Shown in pieces: positions 54,309-63,285 of a DNA stretch of 64,000 bases (position 1 is its first letter; each line of letters opens with the position of its first letter). Origin of the DNA: Agrobacterium leguminum. Its GTDB lineage: Bacteria > Pseudomonadota > Alphaproteobacteria > Rhizobiales > Rhizobiaceae. Location: positions 1 to 64,000 of the forward strand of contig NZ_JADQWB010000022.1 of assembly GCF_015704895.1 (NCBI RefSeq), written 5' to 3'. A model generated the notes under the pieces. The model did not search any database, was not told the DNA's origin, and saw nothing but the letters and a program-made list of their open reading frames with translations. The translations under genes and the position numbers were made by a program.

Positions 54309-55559
54309 TCAGTCGGCGCGGTTCGCGCGCTCCAGAACGGCCTGAACCAGCACGTTAACACCGGGTTCGATGTCGGCAATCGTGACGTTTTCCGCTTCGT
54401 TATGGGAAAGACCGCCCTCGCACGGCGTGAAGATCATCGCCGTCGGCAGATATTCGGCGACATGCATGGCGTCGTGCCCGGCCTCGGTAAGGAGGTCCAT
54501 CGAGGAATAACCGAAAGCACCGGTGGCATTGCGGATGAGTTCGATGCAGCCGGCGTCGAAGTGCATGCCGCCATAAGCCCAGCCTTCCTTGACGACGATC
54601 CTGCAGCGCGACCGCTCCTCCAGCTCGGGAAGTCTTGCCTTGAAGGCCTCGAACATGGTGCTGACAACGGCATCGTCGGGGTGGCGCATGTCGCAGGTCA
54701 TTTCCACGAAATTCGGCAGCGCACCGAGGAGATTGGGTTCCGCCCTGATGCGCATCGTCGTGGATTTGCCGCCGGTTTCGTGATTGGCCCAGCCGATCTC
54801 ATTGATCGCCAGCGTCACCTCAGCGGCACCCACTAGCGCATTCTTGCGCGCCGGCATCGGCGTCGGGCCGACATGGCCAGTCTCGCCGTGCACTTCCACC
54901 ACGAAACCGCGCACGCCGAAAGCGCCGGTGACGATGCCGAGTTGCTTGGCCGCTGCCTCCAATCGTGGCCCCTGTTCGATATGCAGCTCGAACAGACTGT
55001 CGAAAACCTCCGCCGAAATCGCGTCTTTACCCTTGAAGCCGATGCGCTCCAACTCGCCGCCAAGCGTAAAGCCATCGCGATCCCTGCGGGAATAGGCGAA
55101 TTCCGCCGCCTTGGCGCCGGTAAAAACCGCCGAGCCGATCATCGGCGGCTCGAAACGCGCGCCCTCCTCATTGGTCCAGTTCACAAGGGTGATCGGCCGG
55201 CGTGTGGCAATCGAATGGTCGTTCAGCGTACGCACGAGTTCCAGCCCGGCCAGCACGCCAAGAATACCGTCGAAGCGGCCGCCATGAACCTGCGTGTCGA
55301 GATGGCTGCCGACCAGCACCGGCTTGGCATCCGCATCGGTTCCTGCCCGTTCGGCGAAGATATTGCCGACGGCGTCGATCCTGACGGTCAGGCCCGCCTC
55401 CTCGCACCAGTGAATGAACTGGTGCCGCATCGCCGCATCCTCGTCGGACAACGCCAGCCGCTTCAGGCCGCCCTTTTCGGTCGCGCCGATTTCGGCGGAA
55501 CGCATCAGCGTCGCCCACAGGCGTGACATGTCCGGCCAGATATTGCTCAATCTCTTCAT
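54309..55559 (-). CDS. M20-family amidohydrolase (N-carbamoyl/allantoate type)
   Basis: A 416-residue zinc-dependent hydrolase of the hydantoinase/carbamoylase branch (allantoate amidohydrolase, N-carbamoyl-L-amino-acid hydrolase, beta-ureidopropionase). Metal ligands are visible in VLVGSHLDTQVHGGRFDGIL, TLVNWTNEEGARFEPPM, ELHIEQGPRLE and the C-terminal GGLSHNEAENV. The dimerisation domain has VEVHGETGHVGPTPMPARKN. It cleaves an amide or carbamoyl bond and releases ammonia or an amino compound. Its promoter is in the region shared with the divergent transporter gene, and RraA-, RidA- and cyclodeaminase-like genes follow on the far side. The exact substrate is open. Confidence 0.92.
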   Translation of the reverse strand: MKRLSNIWPDMSRLWATLMRSAEIGATEKGGLKRLALSDEDAAMRHQFIHWCEEAGLTVRIDAVGNIFAERAGTDADAKPVLVGSHLDTQVHGGRFDGILGVLAGLELVRTLNDHSIATRRPITLVNWTNEEGARFEPPMIGSAVFTGAKAAEFAYSRRDRDGFTLGGELERIGFKGKDAISAEVFDSLFELHIEQGPRLEAAAKQLGIVTGAFGVRGFVVEVHGETGHVGPTPMPARKNALVGAAEVTLAINEIGWANHETGGKSTTMRIRAEPNLLGALPNFVEMTCDMRHPDDAVVSTMFEAFKARLPELEERSRCRIVVKEGWAYGGMHFDAGCIELIRNATGAFGYSSMDLLTEAGHDAMHVAEYLPTAMIFTPCEGGLSHNEAENVTIADIEPGVNVLVQAVLERANRAD

Positions 55560-55675
55560 TTCGGTCCCCTGTTATGGTCTCGCGGCAGCAATGCCCCGGG
55601 CGTAGCCGGCAGCCTGCAGACGACCTCTTTTCAGTCCGTGGAATGACAAAGGGGATAAGACCAAACCGGAAAATT

Positions 55676-55920
55676 CAAAAATAGATAGATTCGATACTTA
55701 GAATAAGAGTAGCGGTTTTTTCCGGCCGAAAAAGAAATTTCAGCCGGTCAAAAGACAGGCAGGGACTGCACAGCCGACCGGCAAAGAAAAACAGCGCCTG
55801 CGATATTGCCATGATTTCATTATCTATTTTAAAATTCGCATTCAGCATCGACATCTCGGAATATGCCCATGATTTGGTCTATAGCGCCGCCCTATGGAAG
55901 AAATCTGCATTATCTATTTG
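55676..55920. promoter_or_regulatory. Divergent promoter region with repeated TATCTATTT sites
   Basis: CATTATCTATTT occurs twice in direct orientation (55819-55830 and 55908-55919), and an inverted relative AAATAGATAG lies at 55679-55688. The first direct copy is preceded by ATATTGCCATGATTT, and a related ATATGCCCATGATTT occurs near 55861-55875. The sites lie between the divergent M20 and transporter genes and are candidates for binding by the LysR protein encoded at 53206. No other gene is seen in 55560-56099. Confidence 0.4.
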
Positions 55921-56099
55921 TCGGGAGCCTCCTGCTTTCCCATCATTGCGAAAAACAGGGGAACATCGCAGCGTATCAAACTGACGGAGAAAGCCAGAAA
56001 CGGTTTCTCTGCAAGGGATGCCCATAGGCATCATGCCCTAATCCGGTTCCGCTTCGTCGTTCCCCGTTTTCCTTCACAGCAACATAAAGGGGAATGTTC

Positions 56100-57416
56100 A
56101 TGCAAGGGGAAACCGCACTCGTGGGCTCCGTCGAAAAACAGCCGGTTGGCGTTCGGCGGATCGCCGTGGCAAGCGTCATCGGTACCACCGTCGAATGGTA
56201 CGATCTTTTCGTCTTCGCCACCGCTTCGGCACTGGTCTTTAACAAGGTCTTCTTTCCAAGCTTCGACGCAATCGTCGGCACGCTTCTGGCCTTCGGCACC
56301 TTCGCCTCGGCTTATCTCGCCCGCATCGTCGGGGCAGCGCTTTTCGGCCATTTCGGTGACAGGATCGGCCGCAAGTCGATGCTGCTCGTCTCGCTGGTCA
56401 TGATGGGTGTGGCAACCTTCGCCATCGGCCTTCTGCCGAATTACGAACAGATCGGCGTCTGGGCGCCCATTCTGCTTCTGGCGCTGCGCGTCGTGCAGGG
56501 GCTGGCGCTCGGCGGCGAATGGGGCGGTGCGGTGCTGATGGCGGTCGAGCACGCGCCGCAGAACAGGCGCGGCCTTTACGGTTCGTGGGTGCAGATCGGC
56601 GTTCCGGCCGACACTCTCATCGCAAATCTCGCTTTCCTCACCATCGGTTTCCTCATGTCGCCCGAGGATCTCATTTCCTGGGGCTGGCGCATTCCGTTCC
56701 TCGTCAGCATTCTTCTGGTCGGCGTGGGTGCCTATATCCGCCTCAATACCGCCGAAACGCCCTCCTTCGCCAAGGTGAAGACGGAAGAGGCCACCGTTCG
56801 CATGCCGTTTATCGAACTGCTCTCCAAATCCTGGAAAACGGTCCTTCTCGGCGGTATCGCCACCATGTCCACCGGATCGTCCTTCAACCTCATCGTCGCC
56901 TTCGGCCTCAGCTACGGCACCCAGGCGCTCAACATCGCCCGTAACGAAATGCTGATAATCGTGCTGATTTCCTGCACGGCGTGTATTTTCCTTCTGCCGC
57001 TTTTCGGCCTGCTGTCCGATAAGATCGGTCGCCGGCCAGTCATCCTCGGCGGCATTCTGGCCGAAGCGCTCGTCGCCTTCCCGATGTTCTGGCTGATGGA
57101 TACCGCCACTTTCGCCGGCGCCCTCATCGGTTACCTGCTGATGATGACGGCCTTTGCGGCCAATTATGGCCCGATCGCCACCTTCCTCGCCGAACTCTTC
57201 GGCACGAAGGTCCGCTATTCCGGCCTGTCGATCGCCTACATGCTGTCGGGCGTCCTGGGCAGCGCGCTCACCCCCGTCATCACCACCTGGCTTCTTTCCG
57301 CCACTGGCAGCGGTGCATCCGTCGCCTGGTACATGATCGGATCCGCCCTGCTCTCGGCCGTCGCATTGCTGGCGCTGACCGAAACCGTGAAACGCGATCT
57401 GGCCAAGACCAACTGA
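56100..57416 (+). CDS. MHS-family (major facilitator) metabolite:H+ symporter
   Basis: A 438-residue inner-membrane importer with twelve predicted membrane segments. Family marks are IGTTVEWYDLFVFATASALV at the start, the loop FGHFGDRIGRKSMLLVSLVM, and ALRVVQGLALGGEWGGAVLM, all typical of the MHS group (ProP, ShiA, KgtP). Those carry carboxylates, betaines or related solutes with protons. ATG 56100 is preferred because AAAGGGG lies eight to fourteen bases before it; ATG 56094 is in frame. It is divergent from the M20 gene and followed 61 bp later by the RraA-like gene, so import and breakdown appear to be linked. The imported compound is unknown but probably amidated or carbamoylated. Confidence 0.92.
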   Translation: MQGETALVGSVEKQPVGVRRIAVASVIGTTVEWYDLFVFATASALVFNKVFFPSFDAIVGTLLAFGTFASAYLARIVGAALFGHFGDRIGRKSMLLVSLVMMGVATFAIGLLPNYEQIGVWAPILLLALRVVQGLALGGEWGGAVLMAVEHAPQNRRGLYGSWVQIGVPADTLIANLAFLTIGFLMSPEDLISWGWRIPFLVSILLVGVGAYIRLNTAETPSFAKVKTEEATVRMPFIELLSKSWKTVLLGGIATMSTGSSFNLIVAFGLSYGTQALNIARNEMLIIVLISCTACIFLLPLFGLLSDKIGRRPVILGGILAEALVAFPMFWLMDTATFAGALIGYLLMMTAFAANYGPIATFLAELFGTKVRYSGLSIAYMLSGVLGSALTPVITTWLLSATGSGASVAWYMIGSALLSAVALLALTETVKRDLAKTN

Positions 57417-57477
57417 TTCCGTCGACATATCGCAAGACGTCGGCCCCGTGCAGGCGTCTTTTCTTTTGGAGAGATGC

Positions 57478-58116
57478 ATGGAAAATCCCGACAAAATCAA
57501 CGAGGCGCTCGAACTGCTCATGAGCGTCGAGACGGCGACGATCGGCCATTTCAGATCGGACGGTTTCATGGAGCCGGCGGTGCAATGTGTCATCGACGGC
57601 ATCCGTGTGGCCGGGCGCGCGCTGACGGTCAGCCTGCCGGGAGACGATGGAACGGCGCTTCTTTATGCCCTTTCCCGCGCCATGCCCGGAGACATCCTTG
57701 TCATCGAGCGACTGAGCGACGACCGGCATGCCTGCTGGGGCGCGGTGATGACCGCTGCGGCACTTGCCTGCGGTGTCGTCGCCGTCATCCTCGACGGTTA
57801 CGTGACCGATATAGGCGCGATTCGCAGCGCCGACCTGCCGATCTGGTGTCGCGGCCGCTCGCCAGTGACGACAAAACCGGGTGGCGGGGGCGATGTCGCG
57901 AAGCCAGTCGTCTGCGGTGGTGTGAAGGTTAACAACGGCGATGTCGTTCTGGCCGATGAAAACGGTGTCTGCATCCTGCCGCCCGAGGAAGCACTGGCAG
58001 CGGCACGGCAGGCTCTCGCCATTCAGGAAAAGGAACCCGGCATCATTGCAAGGCTCGAAAAAGGCGAAGATATCGTGGCGGTTTATGGACTTTCACCGCT
58101 GGAGCATTCCAGGTAA
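57478..58116 (+). CDS. RraA-like protein (aldolase/demethylmenaquinone-type fold)
   Basis: A 212-residue member of the RraA family. The active-site region of the aldolase branch is VVAVILDGYVTDIGAIRSAD with LPIWCRGRSPVTTKPGGGG, and VNNGDVVLADENGVCILPPE is strongly typical. The GDGxxRD-like signature of the aldolase branch is modified (DGYVTDI here). Relatives include 4-hydroxy-4-methyl-2-oxoglutarate aldolases and many proteins of unknown role in catabolic clusters. ATG 57478 follows TGGAGAG. It is 61 bp after the transporter and ends at a terminator. I take it as an oxo-acid-handling enzyme of this pathway, by inference. Confidence 0.85.
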   Translation: MENPDKINEALELLMSVETATIGHFRSDGFMEPAVQCVIDGIRVAGRALTVSLPGDDGTALLYALSRAMPGDILVIERLSDDRHACWGAVMTAAALACGVVAVILDGYVTDIGAIRSADLPIWCRGRSPVTTKPGGGGDVAKPVVCGGVKVNNGDVVLADENGVCILPPEEALAAARQALAIQEKEPGIIARLEKGEDIVAVYGLSPLEHSR

Positions 58117-58153
58117 AGCCGGCATGCAATCTCGCGCCCCGGGAAATGCATAT

Positions 58154-58184
58154 GGGCGCGTCAGCCGATCCGGCCGACGCGCCC
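58154..58184. terminator. Hairpin between convergent RraA-like and RidA-like genes
   Basis: GGGCGCGTC and GACGCGCCC form a perfect 9-bp stem, followed by TGTTTC on the plus strand. It lies between two convergent genes and may terminate both. Confidence 0.7.
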
Positions 58185-58203
58185 TGTTTCATGCTGACTG
58201 CCC

Positions 58204-58599
58204 TCAGAGGACAGCGAGGCACTCGATTTCGATATCGAAAGGCAAGGACCAGGGTTTGATGGTTGCCGAGGTGCGCGCCGGGAACCCGGCTGCGAAATAT
58301 TCGCGGTATATGTCGTTCACTGTGCCCATCAGCGCTGCATCGGTGACATAAATGGTGGTCTTGATCACATCTTCGAAGGTGGCGCCCGCTGCGGCCAGTG
58401 TCACCCGCAGGGCTTCCAGCGAGGCCCGGGTCTGCGCGGCGATATCACCCTTGACGATGTCGCCCGTTTCAAGATCGACGGGCGGCATGCCGCAGGTGGC
58501 GATGATGTTGCCGGAGCGGACAAGGGCCGAGGTCGGCGAACCGAGCCGGCGGATCGCCTCTGAAACCACCGGCACTTCCACGATTTGGCGTTTGGCCAT
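58204..58599 (-). CDS. RidA/YjgF-family enamine/imine deaminase
   Basis: A 131-residue member of the Rid family, which hydrolyses reactive enamine/imine intermediates to ketoacids and ammonia. Markers are the N-terminal region SALVRSGNIIATCGMPPVDL, QTRASLEALRVTLAAAGATF, VIKTTIYVTD and FPARTSATIKPWSLPFDIEI with the arginine (PARTSATI) expected to bind substrate carboxylate. I chose ATG 58599 because GAAAGGTGAG precedes it. It is the second gene of a minus-strand pair after the broken cyclodeaminase-like gene, six bases from its end. Imines from amino-acid deamination would be the natural substrates in this cluster. Confidence 0.92.
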   Translation of the reverse strand: MAKRQIVEVPVVSEAIRRLGSPTSALVRSGNIIATCGMPPVDLETGDIVKGDIAAQTRASLEALRVTLAAAGATFEDVIKTTIYVTDAALMGTVNDIYREYFAAGFPARTSATIKPWSLPFDIEIECLAVL

Positions 58600-58604
58600 A
58601 TTTC

Positions 58605-59593
58605 TCACCTTTCTGCGTTCGAAGCCGCGGCTTCATAAACCATGGTTGCGGCGGCAAGATCGGCAAGCGCCGTCCCCACAGCCTTATAGAGCGTGATCTC
58701 CGTATCCGAACCGCGCGCGAAACGGTTTGCCTTGCAAAGTTCGGCAAGAGTCGACTTGACGCTCTCCTGCGAAAACAGACCGGCTTTGATCGGCTGAACG
58801 AGATCGCCCGCCTCATGCAACGCCTCTTCCGTGTCGATAAACACGCAACCCGGCGTATGGCCTCGTCATCAGCCTCCCGCATGCCGGGCGTGAAGCCGCC
58901 GATGAGATCGACATGTGTCCCCGGACGCAGCCATTCGCCCCTGATGAGGGGCGTGGTGGCCAGCGTCGCGGCGCTGACAATGTCGGCCTCAAAGACCGCC
59001 TTTTCCAGATCGTCGACGACGGAAGCCGCAAGCCCCGACGCTTCGATCGTCTGCGCCAACCGCTCGGCATTGCCGCGATCGATATCCCAGACGGCCACAT
59101 GATCAAGTGGCCTGACTTCCCGATAGGCATCGGGGATGAGGCTCGCGACACGATCCGCACCCAGCACCAGAAGCCGCCTGGCATCCTCGCGCGCCAGGTA
59201 ATCCGCCGCAAGCGCGGAGGCCGCAACTGTCCGCCGGCCAATGAAGTTGCCGTCCAGCGTGACAAGCTGGATACCGGTCTGGGCGTTGTAAAGCATGTAG
59301 GTCGAGGCAAGTCTCGGCAGATTTCTAACGGCATTTCCGGGAAAGACGGTCACAATCTTGATCCCAAGATAGCGGGACGGCCGTTTTGCGCCGTGTTAGG
59401 CGGGCATCAGGAGCAATGTGGCCGCGGCCTCGTCCGGCACCTCGATCGTGTGATGGTGCCGGACGGGCATCTCGCAACCTTCGGCGAAGGCGGCGCGAAG
59501 AGCCTTGATCAGCCCATCGAATGGCAGAAGATCGACTGTTTCCTGTGAATTTAGACTATATGCGCCTCCCTTCAGCTTTCTGGCGGAGGTCAA
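58605..59593 (-). pseudogene. Broken ornithine cyclodeaminase/mu-crystallin-family gene
   Basis: The gene is split by an in-frame TAA at 59396-59398 and by a frameshift near 58850. Part one ends ...AATLLLMPA. Then in the same frame come YLGIKIVTVFPGNAVRNLPR, TGIQLVTLDGNFIGRRTVAA, RLLVLGADRVASLIPDAYRE, VAVWDIDRGNAERLAQTIEA and THVDLIGGFTPGMREADDEA. The last part, CVFIDTEEALHEAGDLVQPI and beyond, is in a second frame. Restored, it is a normal-length member of a family acting on ornithine, cyclic imino acids or ectoine intermediates with NAD(P). It precedes the RidA-like gene on the same strand. Confidence 0.87.
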
Positions 59594-59907
59594 AATGGCG
59601 CAAGTCAGTGCGTATTATAACGTCGTTTTTCTCTATTCGAATTATAGTTTAAAAGCTTGATTGAATAGATGGAGTTGTCTAATCGCAACTGGGGCGTCAA
59701 TAGCAATCTTTTGTCAGCAGCGCTGCCGGGTGCATGGTTGTCTTCGCGGTCAACATCGGTCGCCGCATGATGGAGCTTCGCAGCACGAGCCTTCAATGTG
59801 GTTGACGCATTCAGCTGAGACAGCGATGCAACTCCATCAACGGAATGGCTCGGCTCACGTCCCGGCAGGGACGCTTCTTGCGCTCGGTTGTTGAGCGCTA
59901 TCAGATA

Positions 59908-60933
59908 CTATGCCGCCACGCCCGCAGTCGGATTGAAGAACTCTCCGGTTTTCAGCATGGTGTGCATGATGACAGCCAGCTTTCGCGCGACAGCCACGGC
60001 AGCTCTTTTGAAGCCGATCCTCTCTCGCAGCTGAAGCCCCCATGTCCGCAACGAACTCTGTTTGGAACTGCGCGTGAGAATGACCGAGGCCGCTTCGTAT
60101 AGGAGCCCACGCAAATGTCGGTCTCCGCGCAGGGATATATGCCCGTCATAATCGACTTCGCCGGACTGATAGCGGCGCGTGGTGAGGCCGATCCAGGCAC
60201 CGACAGATCGAGACTTCCGGAAGTTTTCTGGCTCTTCAATGGCAGTTGCAAAAGATGTTGCAGTGATTGCTCCCACGCCGGGGATGGACATCAGGATGCG
60301 GCAGGCCGGGCTACTACGGGCATCGGCGACCAGTTGGCGCCCCAAGTCCGCCGCGCGAGCACGGAGACCTTTCCAGGTATCGAGAAGCGGTAGCACGACA
60401 TGAGCGAGATCATCCTGGCTGCAAAGAAGATTTCGAACGTTCTTCTCGAATACGCTTCCTTTGCCTGCTGGAACTACCAGGCCGAACGTTTTCATGATGC
60501 CGCGGATCTGATTGGAAAGTTCGACGGTCATATGGACCAACCGAGTGCGGGCAGCGATAAGCGTGCGCGCTAACATGCTTTCGAACCCCTTCACGCGGAC
60601 CTCGCGAAAGAATCCCACGTCCGCGAGATGGGCCAGCCCATCGGCGTCGTTCGCGTCCGTTTTGTTCGTCGCCATGTCGAGCGCCGCTTTAGCGTGTCGC
60701 GCATCAATGCAGATGACAGGCAGGGCCTCGGCTCGAAGCGCATGATAGAACCACACCGAGAGCGGTCCTGTTTCAAACACCACGCGTTTCACTGTGGGTG
60801 CCCGCTTGCGGATAAGTTCGGAAATGACGCGAGGATCTGATATGCATTTCCCGCGCCAAACACGCACACCATCTCGGCGGATGGCAACCGCCGTCTCTTT
60901 CATTGACACGTCGAGGCCGATATACTCTTCCAT
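59908..60933 (-). CDS. IS110-family transposase (apparently intact)
   Basis: A 341-residue IS110-type transposase. The N-terminal RuvC-like DEDD domain has YIGLDVSMKETAVAIRRDGV (first Asp), RVVFETGPLSVWFYHALRA (Glu) and KAALDMATNKTDANDADGLA (Asp pair). The C-terminal transposase-20 domain has CRILMSIPGVGAITATSFAT (the serine region), and FRKSRSVGAWIGLTTRRYQS. It starts at ATG 60933 with GGAGAA before it; the longer frame from 60987 is unlikely. This is the only IS transposase in the window that I read as complete. IS110 elements have no inverted repeats, so the ends cannot be fixed. The 314 bp between the cyclodeaminase start and this gene hold no other gene. Confidence 0.9.
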   Translation of the reverse strand: MEEYIGLDVSMKETAVAIRRDGVRVWRGKCISDPRVISELIRKRAPTVKRVVFETGPLSVWFYHALRAEALPVICIDARHAKAALDMATNKTDANDADGLAHLADVGFFREVRVKGFESMLARTLIAARTRLVHMTVELSNQIRGIMKTFGLVVPAGKGSVFEKNVRNLLCSQDDLAHVVLPLLDTWKGLRARAADLGRQLVADARSSPACRILMSIPGVGAITATSFATAIEEPENFRKSRSVGAWIGLTTRRYQSGEVDYDGHISLRGDRHLRGLLYEAASVILTRSSKQSSLRTWGLQLRERIGFKRAAVAVARKLAVIMHTMLKTGEFFNPTAGVAA

Positions 60934-61058
60934 GGCTGTTCTCCTTTGATGCTGAGCCCGGCGTCCAGTCGAGAGCCCGTACTTCATCTTATCGGGGAAC
61001 AGCCACCTTCCAAATCATGTTCGAATCCGAAGGGGTATGGTTCCCGCGATTACCCCAT

Positions 61059-61271
61059 GTGGTTGCCGCTCTACCCACCCGACGCATCCTGCTGGATGAT
61101 GATCGAGTTAAATCCAATGGGTGGAGGATGGCGGCATGACATACAATACAATGATCGGGGTCGATCTAGAAAAGCGTTTTCCAGGTGCATGGGGCTTCGC
61201 TTTCTGGATAAGTCCAGTTTCGGCGGAGGCTCTCCCGGCAGCATTTTCGCAAATTTATGGCCGATCAAGGT
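61059..61271 (+). mobile_element. 5' fragment of a second IS110-like element
   Basis: The leader with TGGTTGCCGCTCT and the start MTYNTMIGVDL are diverged copies of the element whose transposase lies at 35110-36137. Small indels break the frame at once, and the similarity stops near 61271, where the truncated regulator gene begins. It is a one-ended remnant whose insertion removed the end of the neighbouring gene. Confidence 0.8.
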
Positions 61272-61795
61272 CCTCCGACGGCGAACGGCCAGATCACCCG
61301 TTCGGAGAGGCGATCTTCGCCGTCACGGTATGAGATGCTCAACTTGAGCTCGCCACGGATCGCCTCGCGGATCATGGTCAGGATGGCCGGATCCTCCTGC
61401 GGCCCGTTGGTTGCGGGCACGACTAGCAGGCTGACGTCGTAGACGCTTTCCCTGAGGTCGGCCGGGAGAACGGAGGCGATCTTGGCCAGCGCACGCTCGG
61501 CGCTTGCCCCGAGTTCCCGATCGGCCCTGCTTGCGGCCAGCCGTACACCGAAGACAATGGCCTCGATCTCGTCTTCGGAAAACATCAGGGGCGGAAGCAT
61601 GAAGCCGGGCTTCAGCAGGTAACCGACCCCGGGCTCTCCGTCGATGGATGCGCCTTGAGCGCGCAGGGTCGCGATGTCGCGATAAAGCGTGCGCCTGGCG
61701 ACCTTCAGCTCCTGAGCAAGCAACTGCGCGCTCACCGGGCGGCGATGCTGGCGCAGCAACTGTACGAGATTGAGAAGGCGTTCGGCGCGTGACAA
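61272..61795 (-). pseudogene. WYL-domain transcriptional regulator truncated by an IS fragment
   Basis: About 175 residues of a YafY/DeoR-like regulator: MSRAERLLNLVQLLRQHRRP, then helix-turn-helix VSAQLLAQELKVARRTLYRD. The middle has GFMLPPLMFSEDEIEAIVFG. The start of the WYL ligand domain is KLSISYRDGEDRLSERVIWP. The protein should continue ~50 residues (LGFF.., the C-terminal WYL part), but the frame enters the IS110-like fragment at about 61271 and stops. It probably lost ligand control but keeps its DNA-binding domain. It is co-oriented with the EVE-domain gene upstream (17 bp), its possible partner. Confidence 0.85.
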
Positions 61796-61812
61796 TACTC
61801 GTTCGCTCCGGC

Positions 61813-62316
61813 TTAGTCGGCGCCCCCGTTCACAAAAAGAGACGAGACGTCGGCCTTCATGGCTTCCGCGATGAGACGGAAATCATGTTCGCTGATTTCG
61901 AACAGGCCGAAACGCAGTTGATAGCCCCAGTTGGTCCGTCCGGCGGAGAAGTCCAGCCGGTCGAGGAGCGGATGGATCGGCGCCGCTTCACTGTCGATCC
62001 AGTCGATGTCGCGACGGTGCGGCACGAACCCGCCGCCCATGTCGAACAGGTAGGGATTTCCTTCGCGTGCCGTCCCGATCGCCGTAAAATGCTGGTAGCG
62101 CTCCTTGCCCCTGAAACTCTCGTTGGGCGAGTAATAGACGAATCCGTCTCCCGGATGGATCCGCCTGAGCGCGCTCAGTTTGCCGTTGCATACCTGAACA
62201 TAGTCGCCGTCCAGCGCATGGCGGGCATGCTCTGCCGAGACCACGCCAATCCAGTAATGGCGCGATCTGTCGCCAGCTTTCGAGTGTCGTTCATCGCGAT
62301 GTTCAGGTCGGGTCAT
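61813..62316 (-). CDS. EVE-domain protein (UPF0310 type)
   Basis: A 167-residue protein with a PUA-like EVE domain: RHYWIGVVSAEHARHALDGD, YVQVCNGKLSALRRIHPGDG, FVYYSPNESFRGKERYQHFT and a C-terminal GYQLRFGLFEISEHDFRLIA. EVE domains bind modified bases in DNA or RNA, and some act in defence or RNA regulation. The first ~20 residues before HYWIGVV are charged and not conserved. ATG 62316 is chosen (AGG seven bases before); ATG 62322 is also in frame. It ends 17 bp before the truncated WYL regulator gene on the same strand, so the two may have formed a small operon. The partner function is unknown. Confidence 0.85.
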   Translation of the reverse strand: MTRPEHRDERHSKAGDRSRHYWIGVVSAEHARHALDGDYVQVCNGKLSALRRIHPGDGFVYYSPNESFRGKERYQHFTAIGTAREGNPYLFDMGGGFVPHRRDIDWIDSEAAPIHPLLDRLDFSAGRTNWGYQLRFGLFEISEHDFRLIAEAMKADVSSLFVNGGAD

Positions 62317-62417
62317 GATCATACCTGTCGAATAGGTCTCCCTCCATTGTATACCGCCTGGCAGTGCCAGTTTTTGTCAGCATCGTTTGTCATGCCACCA
62401 CGGGAATTCCTCTATCG

Positions 62418-63251
62418 TCAGTGAGCGATAAACAATGGCATGCCGGCATGGTGGAACAGGTCGTGTGTAACGCCGCCGAACAGGGTTTCGATCGTGCGGT
62501 TATGGCTATAGGCACCCAGCACCAGCATGTCCGCTTTGACCCGCCTGGCCTCTTCAAGAATGACCGAACTTACGGACGCTCCGTTTGATCGCAACAATGC
62601 GACGTGGACCTTGATGCCGTGTCGAGACAGATATCGCGCGATGTCCGAGCCAGGCTCATCACCGCAACTCTCGTCAGTATCGACCATCACCAGCGATATC
62701 GACCTGGCAATGGTCATCAGCGGTAGGGCAGCGGCGATGGCGCGGCGCGCTTGCCTGCTGCCGTTCCATCCGACGACGATCGTCTGGCCGGTCGTGAACT
62801 GGCCACGCTCTTCCCATCCTCGAGGAACGACGAGCAAGGGTACGCCGGATGCAAGCAGGAGATCTTCGGCCGACCAGCTTTCCGGCAGACCGTTGGAAGC
62901 GGGTTCGCCGACGATGACGAGGTCCGCGAACAGAGTGTTATGCAGGGTCTGTTTGTCGGTGTCGTGCTCGCGCACGACCTTCAGATCGAAGTTGCCGGTA
63001 ATGCCTTCGGCCAGCCGGTTGAAGCGCCTGGTCGCCTCTTCGAAGATCTGGTGCTCGGCCGCCCGTTGCTTCGCAATATACTCGTTTATGGCGGTATCAC
63101 CGCGCGCGTAGGACGAATCCGGTCGCGACCGAAGCGTAAACAGGCCGGTTACATGCGCTTTGTGGTCGATGGCCAGCTTGAGCGCATATAACAACCGTCC
63201 GTCGCTTGTCGCAGCTTCGTCCAGGAATACAGCGATGGATTTTATCGGCAT
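62418..63251 (-). CDS. Universal stress protein with two Usp domains
   Basis: A 277-residue cytosolic UspA-family protein with tandem domains. Domain one (residues ~1-145) begins IKSIAVFLDEAATSDGRLLY and ends SGVPLLVVPRGWEERGQFTT. Domain two (~150-277) begins TIVVGWNGSRQARRAIAAAL and ends VLGAYSHNRTIETLFGGVTH, a form of the ATP-binding G-x2-G-x9-G motif. Such proteins aid survival under starvation, oxidative or respiratory stress. It is followed upstream on the same strand by the small membrane protein gene (34 bp) and the efflux outer-membrane factor, so these may be expressed together. Confidence 0.9.
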   Translation of the reverse strand: MPIKSIAVFLDEAATSDGRLLYALKLAIDHKAHVTGLFTLRSRPDSSYARGDTAINEYIAKQRAAEHQIFEEATRRFNRLAEGITGNFDLKVVREHDTDKQTLHNTLFADLVIVGEPASNGLPESWSAEDLLLASGVPLLVVPRGWEERGQFTTGQTIVVGWNGSRQARRAIAAALPLMTIARSISLVMVDTDESCGDEPGSDIARYLSRHGIKVHVALLRSNGASVSSVILEEARRVKADMLVLGAYSHNRTIETLFGGVTHDLFHHAGMPLFIAH

Positions 63252-63285
63252 TGATCTTTCCTTCTTTCTCTCCCCATGCGGATCT

